Positions 1 through 7,991 of a DNA stretch of 64,000 nucleotides are shown piece after piece. This stretch comes from DATEOR01 sp046733475. GTDB lineage: Bacteria > Actinomycetota > Thermoleophilia > Gaiellales > Gaiellaceae. The notes beneath the pieces are model-generated. The model worked only from the letters and a program-made list of their open reading frames with translations. It ran no database searches and was not told where the DNA came from. The DNA is taken from assembly GCA_046733475.1 (NCBI GenBank), contig JBKPPF010000055.1, positions 51,809-115,808 of the forward strand. Direction: 5' to 3'. How positions within the stretch are numbered: the stretch's first letter is position 1; each line of letters opens with the position of its first letter. The position numbers and the translations under genes are program-made.

Positions 1-994
1 GTGTCCGCTCGCCGTCGGTGAGCGAGCCGACTGTCGAGTCCGCCTCGAGGACGATCCAGTTGCCCGCCGTGGCGAGCCCGTGCTCGGCGACGAGAGCGGC
101 GAGCAGCGGATCGTGCGCATAGCCGCGCCGAAATCCGGTCGCGCAGATGACTTGCTCGGCTCCGTTCAGCTCGGCCCTCACGCGGAAGCGACCGGCTCGC
201 CGCGCGCGCTCGACCGGCTCGTCCCAGGTGCGCCCGGCAGGGTAGGAAGGCGTCGACCAGCGGCCGAGCACGGCGCGGCGCTCGTCCGGACCCGTGTCGT
301 GGTACGCGGCGAGGCCGCGACGCGTGAAGAGCTGGCGTGGAAGGTTGAGCGGGCGGCGCTCGGGCTCGCGCCTGCGCACCGAGACGACGTCAGAGCCGGC
401 GGCGAGCGCATTCAGCCACTCGGTGGCGGCGGCCATGCCCGCGCCGACGATCTCCACGCGCTCGGCGTACTCGTGCGGCTGGTAGGCGTGGACCGCCCGC
501 GGGTTTCCCTCGACCTTCGGAGGGAACGCGAGCCCGGGATGGCCGGTCGCGACGAGGACGTGGCGGAAGCGGCCGAAGCCGTCGAGCTCGAAGCCGCCGT
601 CGACAGCCCGGATCCGCTTCACACGGTTGCGGCGGAAGCTCTCGTCCCAGCCGCTTTCCGCTCGGACCTCCTCGACATGCTCGAGGAACTCCTCGACGGT
701 CGGGCGATAGCGGTCGAGCCAGCTCTCGACGAGCGGGAGCGGGCTCTTGTCCCGGAGCGACGCCCGGACCGCGAGGCCGGGGAACGAGCGCGGCGCGCAG
801 TGCCCGTCGCTCTCGGACCGCATGCGGCGCTGGCGGATGGCAGCCGCGCGCGCCCGCCACTGGCCCGCGGGGTCGGCGTCCGTTCCGAACACGTCTATTT
901 CGGCGGGAGTGAGCCCCCGATGTCTGAGGGTCGCAAAGCCGACCAGGCCCGCGAGGCCGCCGCCGACGATCGCGCACTCTTTGATCTCACTCAC
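1..994 (-). CDS. FAD/NAD(P)-binding oxidoreductase, C-terminus outside window
   Basis: A continuous minus-strand frame begins with GTG at 994 and is still open at base 1, so about 331 N-terminal residues are visible. The start overlaps the stop of the GH15-like gene (GTGA), so the pair is translationally coupled. The N-terminus carries a Rossmann dinucleotide-binding motif (IVGGGLAG). A second motif near residue 170 (VEIVGAGMAAATEW) follows an ATG-H-P-G stretch, as in flavin-containing monooxygenase and lysine/ornithine hydroxylase-like proteins with one FAD and one NAD(P) site. The substrate cannot be named. It is the last visible gene of the sugar-import operon, but a role in sugar metabolism is only inferred from position. 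Confidence 0.75.
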   Translation of the reverse strand, partial: MSEIKECAIVGGGLAGLVGFATLRHRGLTPAEIDVFGTDADPAGQWRARAAAIRQRRMRSESDGHCAPRSFPGLAVRASLRDKSPLPLVESWLDRYRPTVEEFLEHVEEVRAESGWDESFRRNRVKRIRAVDGGFELDGFGRFRHVLVATGHPGLAFPPKVEGNPRAVHAYQPHEYAERVEIVGAGMAAATEWLNALAAGSDVVSVRRREPERRPLNLPRQLFTRRGLAAYHDTGPDERRAVLGRWSTPSYPAGRTWDEPVERARRAGRFRVRAELNGAEQVICATGFRRGYAHDPLLAALVAEHGLATAGNWIVLEADSTVGSLTDGERT

Positions 995-2031
995 GCTGCG
1001 TTCTCCAGCCTGAGGGTGCCCAGCTCGAGCGCAAGCGTCAGAAACAGCGCATGCGACCACAGGAGCGGGCGGGCAGGCGGGCCCCACCGATCCAGCCACT
1101 CGGCGCGCTTCCGAGGATGCAGCAAGTGCTCCTCCAGCTGCTCGGGAAGCTCCTCGTCAGCGGTCGCGGCCGCGGCGATCCAGTCCAGCTCGGCGCGCGC
1201 CTCCTCCAGTCTCCCCACCTGTACGTAGTGCCAGCCCAGGAGCGCGGCGAGGAGGATCCAGAGCCCGCCGCCGTAGAACACGTCGTCCGGGTGCCGGTGG
1301 ACACCGCCACCCACCATGAGCTCCGACTCGATCGCGCGAACTGTCGCGTCCATGATCGGATCATCGGGTCCCAGCAGCCCGAAAGGTGTGGCAACCGCGA
1401 CCAGGCTGGCGTCAAGGCCGCCCTCCCCGAGGCGCGCGACGAGCCGTCCGTCCACGACGCCGCCGCGCCGCACCGCCGAGCGGATCGACTCCGCCGCCTC
1501 CGTGGCCCAGTCCTCGTGGACGAGACCCGAGGTCAGCCCGCCGTAGAGCGCAGCGAGCGTCGCGAGATGCACGCCACGCCGCTCCTCCCACCAATCGAAG
1601 CAGGGCGTCTGCCAGCAGTCGGCCGCATACCGAAGCGACAGCCGCGCGGCCGGAAGCCACGGCGCGGCGTCCACACCGTGCCGCCGCACGTGGCCGCCGA
1701 GCGCCCAGACCCAGCCGCCGTAGCCGTCGAGCTGCGCCGCCGACCACTCGCCGGGCACCTCTTCCCCCTCGACCGTGAAGCGCCCGTCGAGGATCTCCCG
1801 CGCAGCCATGCGCTCGGCCCGCGCCTCCACCACGCCGGCGCACCAGGAGAAGAACGCCTCCGCGCTCGCATGCTCGCCGGCGCGGCTCATCGAATCCGCG
1901 ACGAAAGCGCCGTCCCGAAGCCACGCATTCCGGTAGACAGCGGGGAACGGCGCGGCGAGATACGCGCCCGAGTCGGCCTGGTGCTCCCGGACGACAGCGA
2001 CGCTCCGGGCCGCGAGCCCGTCGAAGCTCAT
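991..2031 (-). CDS. Glycoside hydrolase family 15-like protein
   Basis: 346 residues, predicted cytoplasmic (no signal peptide). The segment around residue 35 (YRNAWLRDGAF) matches the substrate-binding WIRDGAF-type motif of GH15 glucoamylases and glucodextranases. Aromatic-rich stretches (WVWALGGHV, FDWWEER, YGGGLWILLAALLGWHYVQ) fit an (alpha/alpha)6 barrel. It is shorter than classical glucoamylases, so it is a catalytic domain only; I could not place both catalytic acids with certainty. The start ATG overlaps the preceding permease stop (ATGA). Location directly after the transport genes suggests intracellular hydrolysis of the imported alpha-glucoside. Confidence 0.75.
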   Translation of the reverse strand: MSFDGLAARSVAVVREHQADSGAYLAAPFPAVYRNAWLRDGAFVADSMSRAGEHASAEAFFSWCAGVVEARAERMAAREILDGRFTVEGEEVPGEWSAAQLDGYGGWVWALGGHVRRHGVDAAPWLPAARLSLRYAADCWQTPCFDWWEERRGVHLATLAALYGGLTSGLVHEDWATEAAESIRSAVRRGGVVDGRLVARLGEGGLDASLVAVATPFGLLGPDDPIMDATVRAIESELMVGGGVHRHPDDVFYGGGLWILLAALLGWHYVQVGRLEEARAELDWIAAAATADEELPEQLEEHLLHPRKRAEWLDRWGPPARPLLWSHALFLTLALELGTLRLENAA

Positions 2032-2921
2032 TTCACCGAGCCGGCGAGCAGCCCCTGGACGAAGTAGCGCTGGAACGCAAAGAAGACCGCGAGCGGGATG
2101 ACGAGCGAGACGAACGAGGCGGGGGCGATGAGCTCGATGTTCGACCCGAACTGGCGCAGCTGGGAAAAGATCGCCACGGTGATCGGTTGGGTCTGGCGCC
2201 CGAAGGTCAGCGCGACAAGCAGGTCGTTCCACGTCCACAGGAACTGGAAAATCGCCAGCGAGGCGATCGCCGGGAGCCCGAGCGGAAGGATCAGGCGCAG
2301 GAAGATGCGGATCTCCGACGCGCCGTCGATCCGCGCCGCTTCGAGGAGCTCCCTCGGTATCCCGATGAAGAAGTTGCGCAGGAGGAAGATCGCAAACGGA
2401 AGCCCGAACGCCGTGTGGAAGAGGATCAGGCTGAACACCGTGTCGAAGATCCCGATCTTGTTGTACAGCGTGAAGATCGGGATCAAGGCCATCTGCAGCG
2501 GCACGACGAGGAGCGCGACCACGCCGATGAAGGCCCAGTCGCGGCCGGGGAAGTCGAGCCAGGCGAAGGCATAGCCGGCGAGCGCGGCGACCATGATGGG
2601 CAAGAGCGTGCCTCCGACCGAGATCCAGACGGTCGTCAGGAGCGAGTCGCGAATGGCCTGGGTGTCCCAGAGGTTCTGGTAGTTGTCGAACGTGAGCAGG
2701 CTCGGCTGCGTGAAGACGCGCCACCAGCCGCCCTGCGCGAAGTCCTCCGGCGCAATCAGCGACGTGATGAGGAGGCCGAAGGTCGGGACGAGCCAGAGCA
2801 GACCGACGACGACCAGGAGAACCTGGATCGGCGCCTTCCCGAGTACGCGCAGCACCTTGGCCGACCTCGGCTCCTCGACGACGGGCGCGCGGCTCGGGGC
2901 GGTGGCGGTCGCGGTGGTCAC
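2028..2921 (-). CDS. Sugar ABC transporter permease, MalG type
   Basis: 297 residues with six predicted membrane segments after a short Ala/Pro-rich cytoplasmic N-terminus. The cytoplasmic EAA loop, which contacts the ATPase, is visible as ELLEAARIDGASEIRIFLRL. The C-terminal FQRYFVQGLLAGSVK is typical of the carbohydrate uptake transporter-1 (CUT1) MalG/UgpE group. The GTG start lies inside the stop of the MalF-type gene (GTGA). It should form the transmembrane channel with the upstream MalF-type permease and be energised by the ATPase encoded at the head of the operon. Substrate specificity is inferred from the operon only. Confidence 0.9.
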   Translation of the reverse strand: MTTATATAPSRAPVVEEPRSAKVLRVLGKAPIQVLLVVVGLLWLVPTFGLLITSLIAPEDFAQGGWWRVFTQPSLLTFDNYQNLWDTQAIRDSLLTTVWISVGGTLLPIMVAALAGYAFAWLDFPGRDWAFIGVVALLVVPLQMALIPIFTLYNKIGIFDTVFSLILFHTAFGLPFAIFLLRNFFIGIPRELLEAARIDGASEIRIFLRLILPLGLPAIASLAIFQFLWTWNDLLVALTFGRQTQPITVAIFSQLRQFGSNIELIAPASFVSLVIPLAVFFAFQRYFVQGLLAGSVK

Positions 2922-4261
2922 GCTTCTCTCCTGAAGTTGCGAACGTTGAGCAAAAGGATCGGGATCACGAGGATGAAGAGGAAGACTGCGATCGCCGAGC
3001 CAAGGCCGAAGTTGTTCGCGCCGCCGAACGACGTCCTCCACATCGCGAGCGCGATCACGTTCGCATCGTCCTGCACCGAGCCCGGCGCGAGCGAGACGAC
3101 TATGTCGAAGACTTTGAGTACGTTGATCAGCATCGTCACGAAGACGACCGAGAGCACCGGCAGAAGCTGCGGCACGGTGACGCGTCGGAAGACCTGCCAC
3201 TCGTTGGCGCCGTCGGTGCGCGCCGCCTCGAGCGTCTCGCGAGAGATCGCCGAGAGCCCGGCCGCGATCACGACCATCGAGAAGCCGGCCCAGATCCAGA
3301 TGTATGCGATCAGGAGCGACGGCGTGATGAGCTTCTCACCGAGCCAGGCGACGCCCTCGAACGGATGGGCGAACGTGTCTGCCGAGATGCCGACGCGGTA
3401 GTTGCCCTGCTCCAGGCCCTGGAAGGAGAAGGTTCCGTCGGCCGCGCTCGTCGTCGTGCCGACGATGTCGCCGCCCGAGTCGAACAGCGTTAGCGTGACG
3501 CCGGGAAGCCCGTCCTCGTCCTGCTCGACCTCGTTCGGATTGCCGCCGCCGGGCTTGAAGTCTCTCCAGACGACCCCGGTGATGCCACCCTGCAACGCCT
3601 CGGGCAGGACGGCCTGGACCGCGTCGGACGGCACGTCGTCCGGCGGAATGCCGGTGAGCCCGAGCTTCGCCACGTCACCGGGCTGGACGGGGTTCTGGAG
3701 GGTGATTCCGCCCTTCGGCGTGCCCTGCAGATCCTGGCTCGACGGCTTCGCGTCCGAGAGGACGCCCGGGGGGTTGACGGCGTCCTTCACCACTGCGATC
3801 GAGGCGTTGATCGCCCCCAGGTTCGGGTCCTGCTGGTCCATGATCCGCCAGATGACGCCGGCGGCGAAAGCGCTGATCGCCATCGGCATGAAGACGGCCG
3901 TCTTGAAGGCGACCGACCAGCTGACGCGTTCCGTCAGCACGGCGAAGATGAGGCCGACCGCCGTCACGAAGGCCGGCACGACGGCGACCCAGATGGCGTT
4001 GTTCTTGATCGCCGTCAGGAGCAGGTCGCTCGTGAACAGCGTCTTGTAGTTGTCGATCCCGACGAACTTGTCGAACCCGGACTGCCCGAAGAAGCTGCGG
4101 AAGAGCGTGTAGATCGCCGGGTAGACGACCCAGACGCCGAGCAAAAGGATCGCGGGCAGCAGGAAGAGGAGCGCGACGCCGTTCCTGCTCCACCAACTGT
4201 CGGAAGGCGGTGGCGGAGCCGCCGCGGGGGGCGGCTCCGCCGTGATGCTTGCTCCGCTCAC
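2918..4261 (-). CDS. Sugar ABC transporter permease, MalF type, with extracellular SdrD_B-like insert
   Basis: 447 residues, GTG start; usual CUT1 MalF-type permeases of six segments are about 290-320 residues. The core is normal: first segment near 28-52, an FKTAVFMPMAISAFAAGVIW segment near 119-138, and an EAA loop near 345-362 (LEAARTDGANEW). The excess length is a loop of about 150 residues (roughly 152-302) between the third and fourth core segments. The topology places this loop outside the membrane. Residues about 226-298 read as an SdrD_B/Cna-like beta module (GVVWRD..., GLPGVTLTLFD, ADGTFSFQGLEQGNYRV). E. coli MalF also has a large periplasmic domain, but in a different loop. The insert may dock the binding protein or a cell-wall partner (inference). 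Confidence 0.9.
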   Translation of the reverse strand: MSGASITAEPPPAAAPPPPSDSWWSRNGVALLFLLPAILLLGVWVVYPAIYTLFRSFFGQSGFDKFVGIDNYKTLFTSDLLLTAIKNNAIWVAVVPAFVTAVGLIFAVLTERVSWSVAFKTAVFMPMAISAFAAGVIWRIMDQQDPNLGAINASIAVVKDAVNPPGVLSDAKPSSQDLQGTPKGGITLQNPVQPGDVAKLGLTGIPPDDVPSDAVQAVLPEALQGGITGVVWRDFKPGGGNPNEVEQDEDGLPGVTLTLFDSGGDIVGTTTSAADGTFSFQGLEQGNYRVGISADTFAHPFEGVAWLGEKLITPSLLIAYIWIWAGFSMVVIAAGLSAISRETLEAARTDGANEWQVFRRVTVPQLLPVLSVVFVTMLINVLKVFDIVVSLAPGSVQDDANVIALAMWRTSFGGANNFGLGSAIAVFLFILVIPILLLNVRNFRREA

Positions 4262-4282
4262 GTCGACCTCGGCTCGGTGCTC

Positions 4283-5596
4283 CTAGCCGCCGTAGGCCTT
4301 CGCTGCGGCGTCCTCCATCTGCTGTGCGATCCCGTCGACGTCCTTCGGGTTCTTCAAGAAGTCCTGGAAGAGCTTGAAGAGACCCTGGCCGACGGTCCCG
4401 CCGAACTCGGCGGGCTGCAGGTCGGAGAGGTCGAAGCGGAACGTGTCGACATCCGCGAGCGAGCCGGCGGTCGTCTTCGTGATCTCGTCCGGATAGACGC
4501 TCGGGTCGACATTCTTGTTCAGCGTGGCGAAGCCGCCCTTCGCGGCCCAGATCTCAGCCGCCTCGGGCGAGGCGAGGTACTTCACGAGCGCCTCGGCCGC
4601 CGGGCTGTCCTTGAACATGACGACCGTGTCGCCGCCACCCACGACCACCTGCGGCGAGTCGTTGATGGACGGGAACGCGAACACATCGAAGCCAGTTCCG
4701 GCCTCCGCCTTCGTGGAGTCGGTGATGACGCCGGCGACGAAGTCGCCCTCCATCACCTGGGCCGCCTTGGGCGGATCCGAGAAGACCTGCGTCACCGAGG
4801 TCGGGAAGTCGGTCTGCAAAGCGCTCTCTGTGCCGCCCGCGATCTTGTCGGACTGCAGGACGTCGGCCATCGTCGTGAGCGCGTCCTTGACCGACTGGTC
4901 CGTCCACGGGATGTCGTGCGTGGCGAGCTGGTCGTACTTGTCCGGCCCCGCCGTTCGGAGGTAGATGTTTTCGAAGAGGTCGGTGAGCGTCCAACCGTCC
5001 GCTCCGCCGATCGAATACGGCGCGACACCCGACGCGGCCAGGGTGTCACCGTTCTTGACCCAGGTGTCCCAGTCGTCGGCGGGCTCCACACCGGCGTCCG
5101 AATAGGACTGGACGTTGTACCAGACGAGTGACTTGTTGGCCGCCTTGAAGAGGAAGCCGTAGAGCTTGCCGTCGACGGTGCCGAGATCGACCACCGACTG
5201 TCCGAAGTTGTCCGAGATGTCGCTGGAGGCGAAGTCGAGCGGCTGCAGCGCGTTCTTTTTCACGAAGTCCGTCATGAGACCGGGCTGCGGGAGCGCCGCC
5301 AGGTCGGGCGGGTTGCCGCCCTGGACTGCGGTCGAGAGCTGCGTCGGGAGCTGGTCGCCCGCCGCGGTGTACGTCACGTCGACGTCGGGATTCTGCTCCT
5401 TGAACCCGTCGAGCACGGCCTGGAACGCGGCCTGCTCTGCACCTGTCCAGACGGCCATCATGGAGACGCTGCCCGAGGCACCGCCTCCTGTTCCTCCTGT
5501 CGCTCCGCCGGTCGTCTCTCCGTTCCCCCCGCCACAGGCTGCGGCGAGTAGTGCGACGACGACGAAGGCTCCGAATGCTGAGAATCGGCGCCTCAT
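4283..5596 (-). CDS. Extracellular solute-binding lipoprotein, family 1 (sugar)
   Basis: 437 residues. An arginine-rich n-region and hydrophobic core are followed by a lipobox (LLAAAC, Cys21), so this is a membrane-anchored binding protein. The mature protein begins with a Gly/Thr-rich linker. It then shows the family-1 fold signature (DVDVTYTAAGDQLPTQL, GNPPDLAALPQPG, FNFY-like contacts, and C-terminal KYLASPEAAEIWAAKGGF). It captures a sugar, probably an alpha-glucoside, and delivers it to the two permeases downstream. Its ATG overlaps the stop of the ATPase gene (ATGA), and 21 bp separate it from the MalF-type gene. Tryptophan and tyrosine residues along the cleft suit carbohydrate stacking. 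Confidence 0.92.
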   Translation of the reverse strand: MRRRFSAFGAFVVVALLAAACGGGNGETTGGATGGTGGGASGSVSMMAVWTGAEQAAFQAVLDGFKEQNPDVDVTYTAAGDQLPTQLSTAVQGGNPPDLAALPQPGLMTDFVKKNALQPLDFASSDISDNFGQSVVDLGTVDGKLYGFLFKAANKSLVWYNVQSYSDAGVEPADDWDTWVKNGDTLAASGVAPYSIGGADGWTLTDLFENIYLRTAGPDKYDQLATHDIPWTDQSVKDALTTMADVLQSDKIAGGTESALQTDFPTSVTQVFSDPPKAAQVMEGDFVAGVITDSTKAEAGTGFDVFAFPSINDSPQVVVGGGDTVVMFKDSPAAEALVKYLASPEAAEIWAAKGGFATLNKNVDPSVYPDEITKTTAGSLADVDTFRFDLSDLQPAEFGGTVGQGLFKLFQDFLKNPKDVDGIAQQMEDAAAKAYGG

Positions 5597-6873
5597 GACG
5601 CTCCCTTCGCTTGGTCGTTGTCGTAAATCCCCAGACCCGTCTCGGGATCGAAGAAATGCAGTGAGCTGGTGTCGACGACCACTTCGACGGTGTCACCTTC
5701 ATTCACCTGCGAACGCGGGTTGAAACGCCCGACCATCGTCGTGTGCGCGGCCTCCTCGGATTCGGCGGTCGCGCGCTCGTCGCCCAGATCTTCGGCGAGT
5801 TCCCGGACCTCTTCGGTCAGCGCCGGGCGGGCGCCGACTCCGATGTGCACCATGATCTCGGAGCCGAGTGCCTCGGTCAGCTCGACCTTGCCTTTCAGCC
5901 GGTGGTCGGGCGGTGAATCGGTCTCGATCGCGGCGTCTTCGAGATCCTCGGGGCGGATGCCGAGCACGACGAGCTTGCCTTCGAACGCCCTGAGCGCCGG
6001 CCGCTTGTCGAGCGCCTCCGAGCTGATCGCGATGCGCTCGTCACCGACCGACGCGTGCAGCGTTCCGTTCGACGCCTCAAGGGTCGCCTCGACCAGGTTC
6101 ATGGCCGGGCTGCCGATGAAGCCCCCGACGAAGAGGTTCACGGGTCGGTCATAAAGCTCCTGCGGCGACGCGACCTGCTGCAATTCGCCCTTGCGCATGA
6201 CGGCGACGCGGTCGCCCATCGTCATCGCCTCGATCTGGTCGTGCGTGACGTAGATGGTCGTGACGCCGAGGTCGTCCTGGATGCGCGCGATCTCCGCGCG
6301 CGTCTGCACGCGCAGCTTCGCGTCGAGATTCGAGAGCGGCTCGTCCATGAGGAAAGCCTGCGGGCGCCGCACGATCGCGCGTCCCATGGCGACGCGCTGG
6401 CGCTGACCGCCGGACAGGGCGCGCGGCTTCCGCTTCAGGTACGGCTCGAGCCCGAGGATGCGCGCCGCCTCCTGCACGCGCGTGTCGATCTCGGCCTTCT
6501 TCTCCTTCCGGAGCTTGAGCCCGAAGGCGATGTTGTCGTAGACCGAGAGATGCGGATAGAGCGCGTAGCTCTGGAACACCATCGCGATGTCGCGGTCGCG
6601 GGAGGGCACGTGGTTCACGACGCGGTCCCCGATGCGCAAGACCCCCTCGCTGATCTCCTCGAGCCCGGCCACCATCCGGAGTGCGGTCGTCTTTCCGCAC
6701 CCCGACGGGCCGACGAGAACCACGAACTCGCCGTCGTCGATCTCGAGGTTCATATCCGACACAGCACGCGTGCCGTCCGGATAGACCTTCGCAACCCGAT
6801 CGAATGTAACTCCCGCTACTGGAGGCCCCCCGTTTCCTCGGTTAAGCGCGGCGAGCTTACCAAGTCGAAACAA
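5593..6873 (-). CDS. Sugar ABC transporter ATP-binding protein, MsmK/UgpC type
   Basis: Walker A (GPSGCGKTT), signature (LSGGQRQRVAMGRAI), Walker B (AFLMDEPLSNLDAK) and the H-loop (YVTHDQIEAM) are all intact. A C-terminal TOBE/OB regulatory domain follows, with an extra acidic stretch of about 30 residues, so the length of 426 exceeds the usual 360-370. It powers the CUT1 permeases. The only standard start is TTG at 6873, which adds 18 unconserved residues. The family-conserved N-terminus (AGVTFDRVAKVYPDG) instead begins right after a GTA codon at 6819, preceded by a G-rich ribosome-binding-like tract. The true start is therefore uncertain. It is first gene of the operon and divergent from the dehydrogenase at 6909. 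Confidence 0.93.
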   Translation of the reverse strand: MFRLGKLAALNRGNGGPPVAGVTFDRVAKVYPDGTRAVSDMNLEIDDGEFVVLVGPSGCGKTTALRMVAGLEEISEGVLRIGDRVVNHVPSRDRDIAMVFQSYALYPHLSVYDNIAFGLKLRKEKKAEIDTRVQEAARILGLEPYLKRKPRALSGGQRQRVAMGRAIVRRPQAFLMDEPLSNLDAKLRVQTRAEIARIQDDLGVTTIYVTHDQIEAMTMGDRVAVMRKGELQQVASPQELYDRPVNLFVGGFIGSPAMNLVEATLEASNGTLHASVGDERIAISSEALDKRPALRAFEGKLVVLGIRPEDLEDAAIETDSPPDHRLKGKVELTEALGSEIMVHIGVGARPALTEEVRELAEDLGDERATAESEEAAHTTMVGRFNPRSQVNEGDTVEVVVDTSSLHFFDPETGLGIYDNDQAKGAS

Positions 6874-6895
6874 TTCTGCGCAGGTCTCCAGTCAC

Positions 6896-6901
6896 TAGAC
6901 T
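6896..6901 (+). promoter_or_regulatory. -10 box (TAGACT) of a leaderless gene
   Basis: TAGACT ends 7 nt before the GTG at 6909, the spacing at which transcription would start on the start codon itself. There is no Shine-Dalgarno sequence. The same geometry recurs throughout the window. Confidence 0.6.
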
Positions 6902-6908
6902 CGGCGCC

Positions 6909-7991
6909 GTGCCCACGCGCACGATCGTCATTCTCGAGGGGGACGAGACAGGCCAGGAGCTGCTCGAAGAGGCTGTCCGCATCCTCTCGCCCGATGCGAT
7001 CGGCTTCGAGCTCGAGCTCCCGCGCTTCGACCTTTCGCTCGCGGCCCGCAGAAGCACCAACAACCGGGTCGTGCACGACGCCGCGGCCGCGATCCGAGAG
7101 CATGGCCTGGGCCTGAAGGCCGCCACTGTCACTCCCGAGGGCAAGAACGACGTGGGCAGCCCGAACCGCATCCTGCGGGAGGAGATCGGCGGCCACGTGA
7201 TCGTCCGCACCGGGCGCCGCATCCCCGGTGTCGTGCCGATCGGCGGGGCCTTCTATCCCATCTCGGTCGTGCGCATGGCCGTCGGTGACGCCTATGGCGC
7301 CAGGGAGTGGCGCGAGGGCGACGGCGAAGGCGAGGTCGCCTTCCGCACCGAGCGCATCGAGCGGCGAATCTGTCACGCGGTCGCCGAGTTCTCCTTCCGC
7401 CACGCCGAGCGCACGAAGGCGAAGGTCTTCGGCGGGCCCAAGTACACGGTGAGCCCGGTCTACGAGGGCATGCTCAAGGAGGAGATGGACGCCGCTGCAG
7501 AGCGCCATCCGGAGGTCCCCTACGAGCCGCAGCTCATCGACGCGACGTTCGCGCTCCTGATCGGGGCGGCGGGTGAGGCGCTCGTCATCCCGGCGCTGAA
7601 CCGCGACGGCGACATCCTCTCCGACCTCGTGCTCCCCCTGTTCGGCTCCATCGCAGGCTCGGAGTCCCTGCTCGTCGCCTTCAACGAGGACTACACGCCG
7701 CGCGCGCTCATGGCAGAGGCCGCGCACGGCACGGCTCCCGCGCTCCAGGGAAAGAACGTCGCCAACCCGATGGCGATGATCCTCGCGTCCGCCGCGCTCC
7801 TCTCCCACATCGACGACGAGGAGGCGCGGGCCGCCGGACGCGCGATCCGCGAGTCGGCGCTGGAGGCTGTGTCGGCGGGAACGAGAACCGCCGACCTCGG
7901 CGGCCACGCCTCCACCACCGAGTTCACGGACGACGTCATCGCCCGCGTTCGGTCCAAGCTCGACGTCTGGGCCTCTCTGGGCAACGTTTGA
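6909..7991 (+). CDS. Isocitrate/isopropylmalate dehydrogenase-family protein, probably isocitrate dehydrogenase
   Basis: 360 residues of the beta-decarboxylating dehydrogenase family. Visible signatures are the metal/substrate motif (NRDGDILSDLVLPLFGSIAGS) and the cofactor-side motif AAHGTAP followed by GKNVANP. The HGTAP form is more like isocitrate than isopropylmalate dehydrogenases (HGSAP). The conserved N-terminal loop reads TPEGKNDVGSPNRILREE. It would oxidise isocitrate (or a homologous 2-hydroxy acid) to the 2-oxo acid with NAD(P) and a divalent metal. The GTG start is supported by the leaderless -10 box. Its stop overlaps the MFS start (TTGA), giving a three-gene plus-strand operon with the hydrolase at 9226. 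Confidence 0.82.
   Translation: MPTRTIVILEGDETGQELLEEAVRILSPDAIGFELELPRFDLSLAARRSTNNRVVHDAAAAIREHGLGLKAATVTPEGKNDVGSPNRILREEIGGHVIVRTGRRIPGVVPIGGAFYPISVVRMAVGDAYGAREWREGDGEGEVAFRTERIERRICHAVAEFSFRHAERTKAKVFGGPKYTVSPVYEGMLKEEMDAAAERHPEVPYEPQLIDATFALLIGAAGEALVIPALNRDGDILSDLVLPLFGSIAGSESLLVAFNEDYTPRALMAEAAHGTAPALQGKNVANPMAMILASAALLSHIDDEEARAAGRAIRESALEAVSAGTRTADLGGHASTTEFTDDVIARVRSKLDVWASLGNV

Noticed and set aside
80..1228. 382-residue plus-strand open frame
   Set aside because: Antisense to the flavoprotein and GH15-like genes, which have real motifs.
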